Shown here piece after piece: positions 63,801 through 64,000 of a stretch of DNA of 64,000 nt; position 1 is the first letter of the stretch; every line of letters starts with the position of its first letter. The notes beneath the pieces were generated by a model, which saw only the letters and a list, made by a program, of their open reading frames with translations, had not been told where the DNA came from and did no database searches. The DNA comes from Lachnospiraceae bacterium (GTDB lineage: Bacteria; Bacillota; Clostridia; Lachnospirales; Lachnospiraceae), in assembly GCA_031280955.1 (NCBI GenBank), contig JAITGA010000006.1, positions 1-64,000 of the forward strand. Reading direction: 5' to 3'. Made by a program: the position numbers and the translations under genes.

Positions 63801-64000
63801 TCTTCCCTGCTAATCAGCGAGGTGACGAAGACGACGGGGATATCTTTGGTCTTGTCTGATTTTTTGAGTTCGGCGATTACCTTGTAACCGTTCATTCCCG
63901 GCATCATGATGTCGAGAAGGATTATGTCGGGAATCGTTTCATTTGCCACAGCGATTCCGTCCATACCACTAAGGGCTGAATAGATAACATAGTCAGAAGA
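60893..64000 (-). CDS. Hybrid histidine kinase (REC-PAS-GAF-HisKA-HATPase-REC-HPt), N-terminus outside window
   Basis: The frame is open to the window end; the first visible residues ([19 protein letters not shown]) lie inside the first receiver, whose phosphoacceptor is in [17 protein letters not shown]-like region ([21 protein letters not shown]), GAF, HisKA ([18 protein letters not shown]), HATPase ([13 protein letters not shown]), a second receiver ([18 protein letters not shown]), HPt ([13 protein letters not shown]) and an acidic helical tail follow. There is no membrane segment in the visible part. It heads the visible operon and overlaps the BvgS-like kinase by ATGA. Confidence 0.92.
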   Translation of the reverse strand, partial: SSDYVIYSALSGMDGIAVANETIPDIILLDIMMPGMNGYKVIAELKKSDKTKDIPVVFVTSLISREEEEKGLMLGAADYIFKPFSPAIVKLRLGIHMKQLLQLRTIQQQMEDIKSLEWINLKKMFDVVPHGCHVWDRNFEIVDSNDASLELLKAKDKDELAKNYFDYSPELQPDGEPSIQKAANYIKRAFAGEECEYSWIHVTSEGNYIPCEIKLCRIALQSADFVVSFIKDMREHTEMLREINRQEKLLYTLGNMAGILLHSTIDEFVGNMYDCMGMVARAVEADRVYIWKNHEKNGELFCTQIYEWSEGAEPVQDTAIAIDISYRETVPEWEEILGSDNCINNVVGEMSANSQAQLSPQGILSIFVAPIFLNKTFWGFIGFDDCHQERLFSKEEELILRAAGLLIANSMLKNDMTEELQLTTEKLKEALEEAKAMNRAKSQFLSNMSHEIRTPMNAIIGMGELLEHEMLTSKQRSYVSDIVTSANSLLRIINDILDFSKIESGNYKLDPVDYDFDALLNNIDTIFSHAARKKGLEYKSIRGHGLPLYLYGDDIRLRQTLLNVIGNAVKFTEKGSVTLRTSVSGDSLVFHIIDTGIGIHKEDIDVLFNSFSQLDRTKNRNVVGTGLGLAICESFISMMNGKIKVDSRHGKGTIFTITIPMVIGNKNKITNTQTDKSYEAIYAPEAQVLVVDDNAFNIRVAKGLLNLQGIEAEAVSSGFVAIDELKVKDFDLVFMDHMMPDMDGVETMKRIRQMGPKYKDLPIVALTANAIAGVKESFLEAGFDDFITKPIDTKELVNVLTKWLPAEKVGKPNKQQLPDLTEEDEAIREENVAFLTMLGEIEEINTQIGLSLAMSNVSIYRDTIIYFFHRVKAECIKMTEALRAKNISAFRIEIHSMKSALSTIGAVALSETAAALEKAAKDEDIEHCLLYYPPLEVKLHHLRDQLATISATGETPKEKASGDREKLLEVTKAALAAAEDADSDVGLELLEELLDLNFDEQENEMIKLAYDAFDDFECDSAAKMLREILERSEAI

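Noticed and set aside
55579-64000. Chemotaxis/CheA-type system
   Set aside because: HisKA-type H-boxes (MSHEIRTP) and HPt at the C-terminus show hybrid kinases; no CheW, MCP signalling domain or CheR/CheB was found.

Overview
The window looks like part of the chromosome of an anaerobic, plant-fibre-associated Bacillota (Clostridia, possibly near Lachnospiraceae). The evidence is strong AGGAGG ribosome sites, ATGA and TAATG gene overlaps, a DUF6145-like gene beside coaX, lipobox-type lipoproteins, and a GH115 plus a GH5 glycosidase. This is an inference from gene content; there is no rRNA in the window and no tRNA was recognised.

Layout. 1-4.7 kb: the end of a type III-like restriction-modification operon (Mod C-terminus with a damaged motif I, a DUF1016/YhcG nuclease, Res), followed by a repeat array. 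4.8-6.7 kb: AraC regulator and GNAT acetyltransferase. 6.9-11.8 kb: a tightly coupled iron/aminoethylphosphonate-type ABC importer with a metallo-beta-lactamase-fold hydrolase as its last gene. 12-19.4 kb (+ strand): NfeD/SPFH pair, argF, a DUF6145-like gene, coaX, dus and a GH115 alpha-glucuronidase. 19.3-22.4 kb (- strand): PLDc_N protein, ABC ATPase, and an ABC-2 permease fused to an alpha/beta hydrolase, behind a clear promoter with a perfect 19-bp palindrome. 22.4-26.9 kb: a TauABC/SsuABC-like importer and a GH5 lipoprotein.

26.8-37.9 kb is an AT-rich accessory island. An 80-bp promoter-bearing direct repeat occurs at 26.8 and 32.9 kb. Between the copies lie a decayed IS1634-like transposase, a MacB/FtsX-type ABC transporter with a broken permease, a small lipoprotein with a frameshift, and an MNT-HEPN toxin-antitoxin pair. 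Beyond the second copy sit an ABC exporter and an unusual beta-propeller plus solute-binding-fold lipoprotein. At least four apparent single-base deletions fall in this island.

37.9-44.5 kb: an Sfp-type phosphopantetheinyl transferase and a histidine kinase/response regulator/heterodimeric ABC exporter operon. 44.6-64 kb is dominated by signalling: two hybrid kinases on the + strand and, convergent on the - strand, two further hybrid kinases, a REC-GGDEF cyclase, a REC protein with an HPt-like region that lacks the histidine, and a REC-HPt protein. Together these form a branched phosphorelay whose only visible output enzyme is the diguanylate cyclase. Between the two signalling blocks lie a DUF234-type AAA ATPase with twin palindromes, a MITE with a 9-bp target duplication, a GNAT gene and a lipoprotein.
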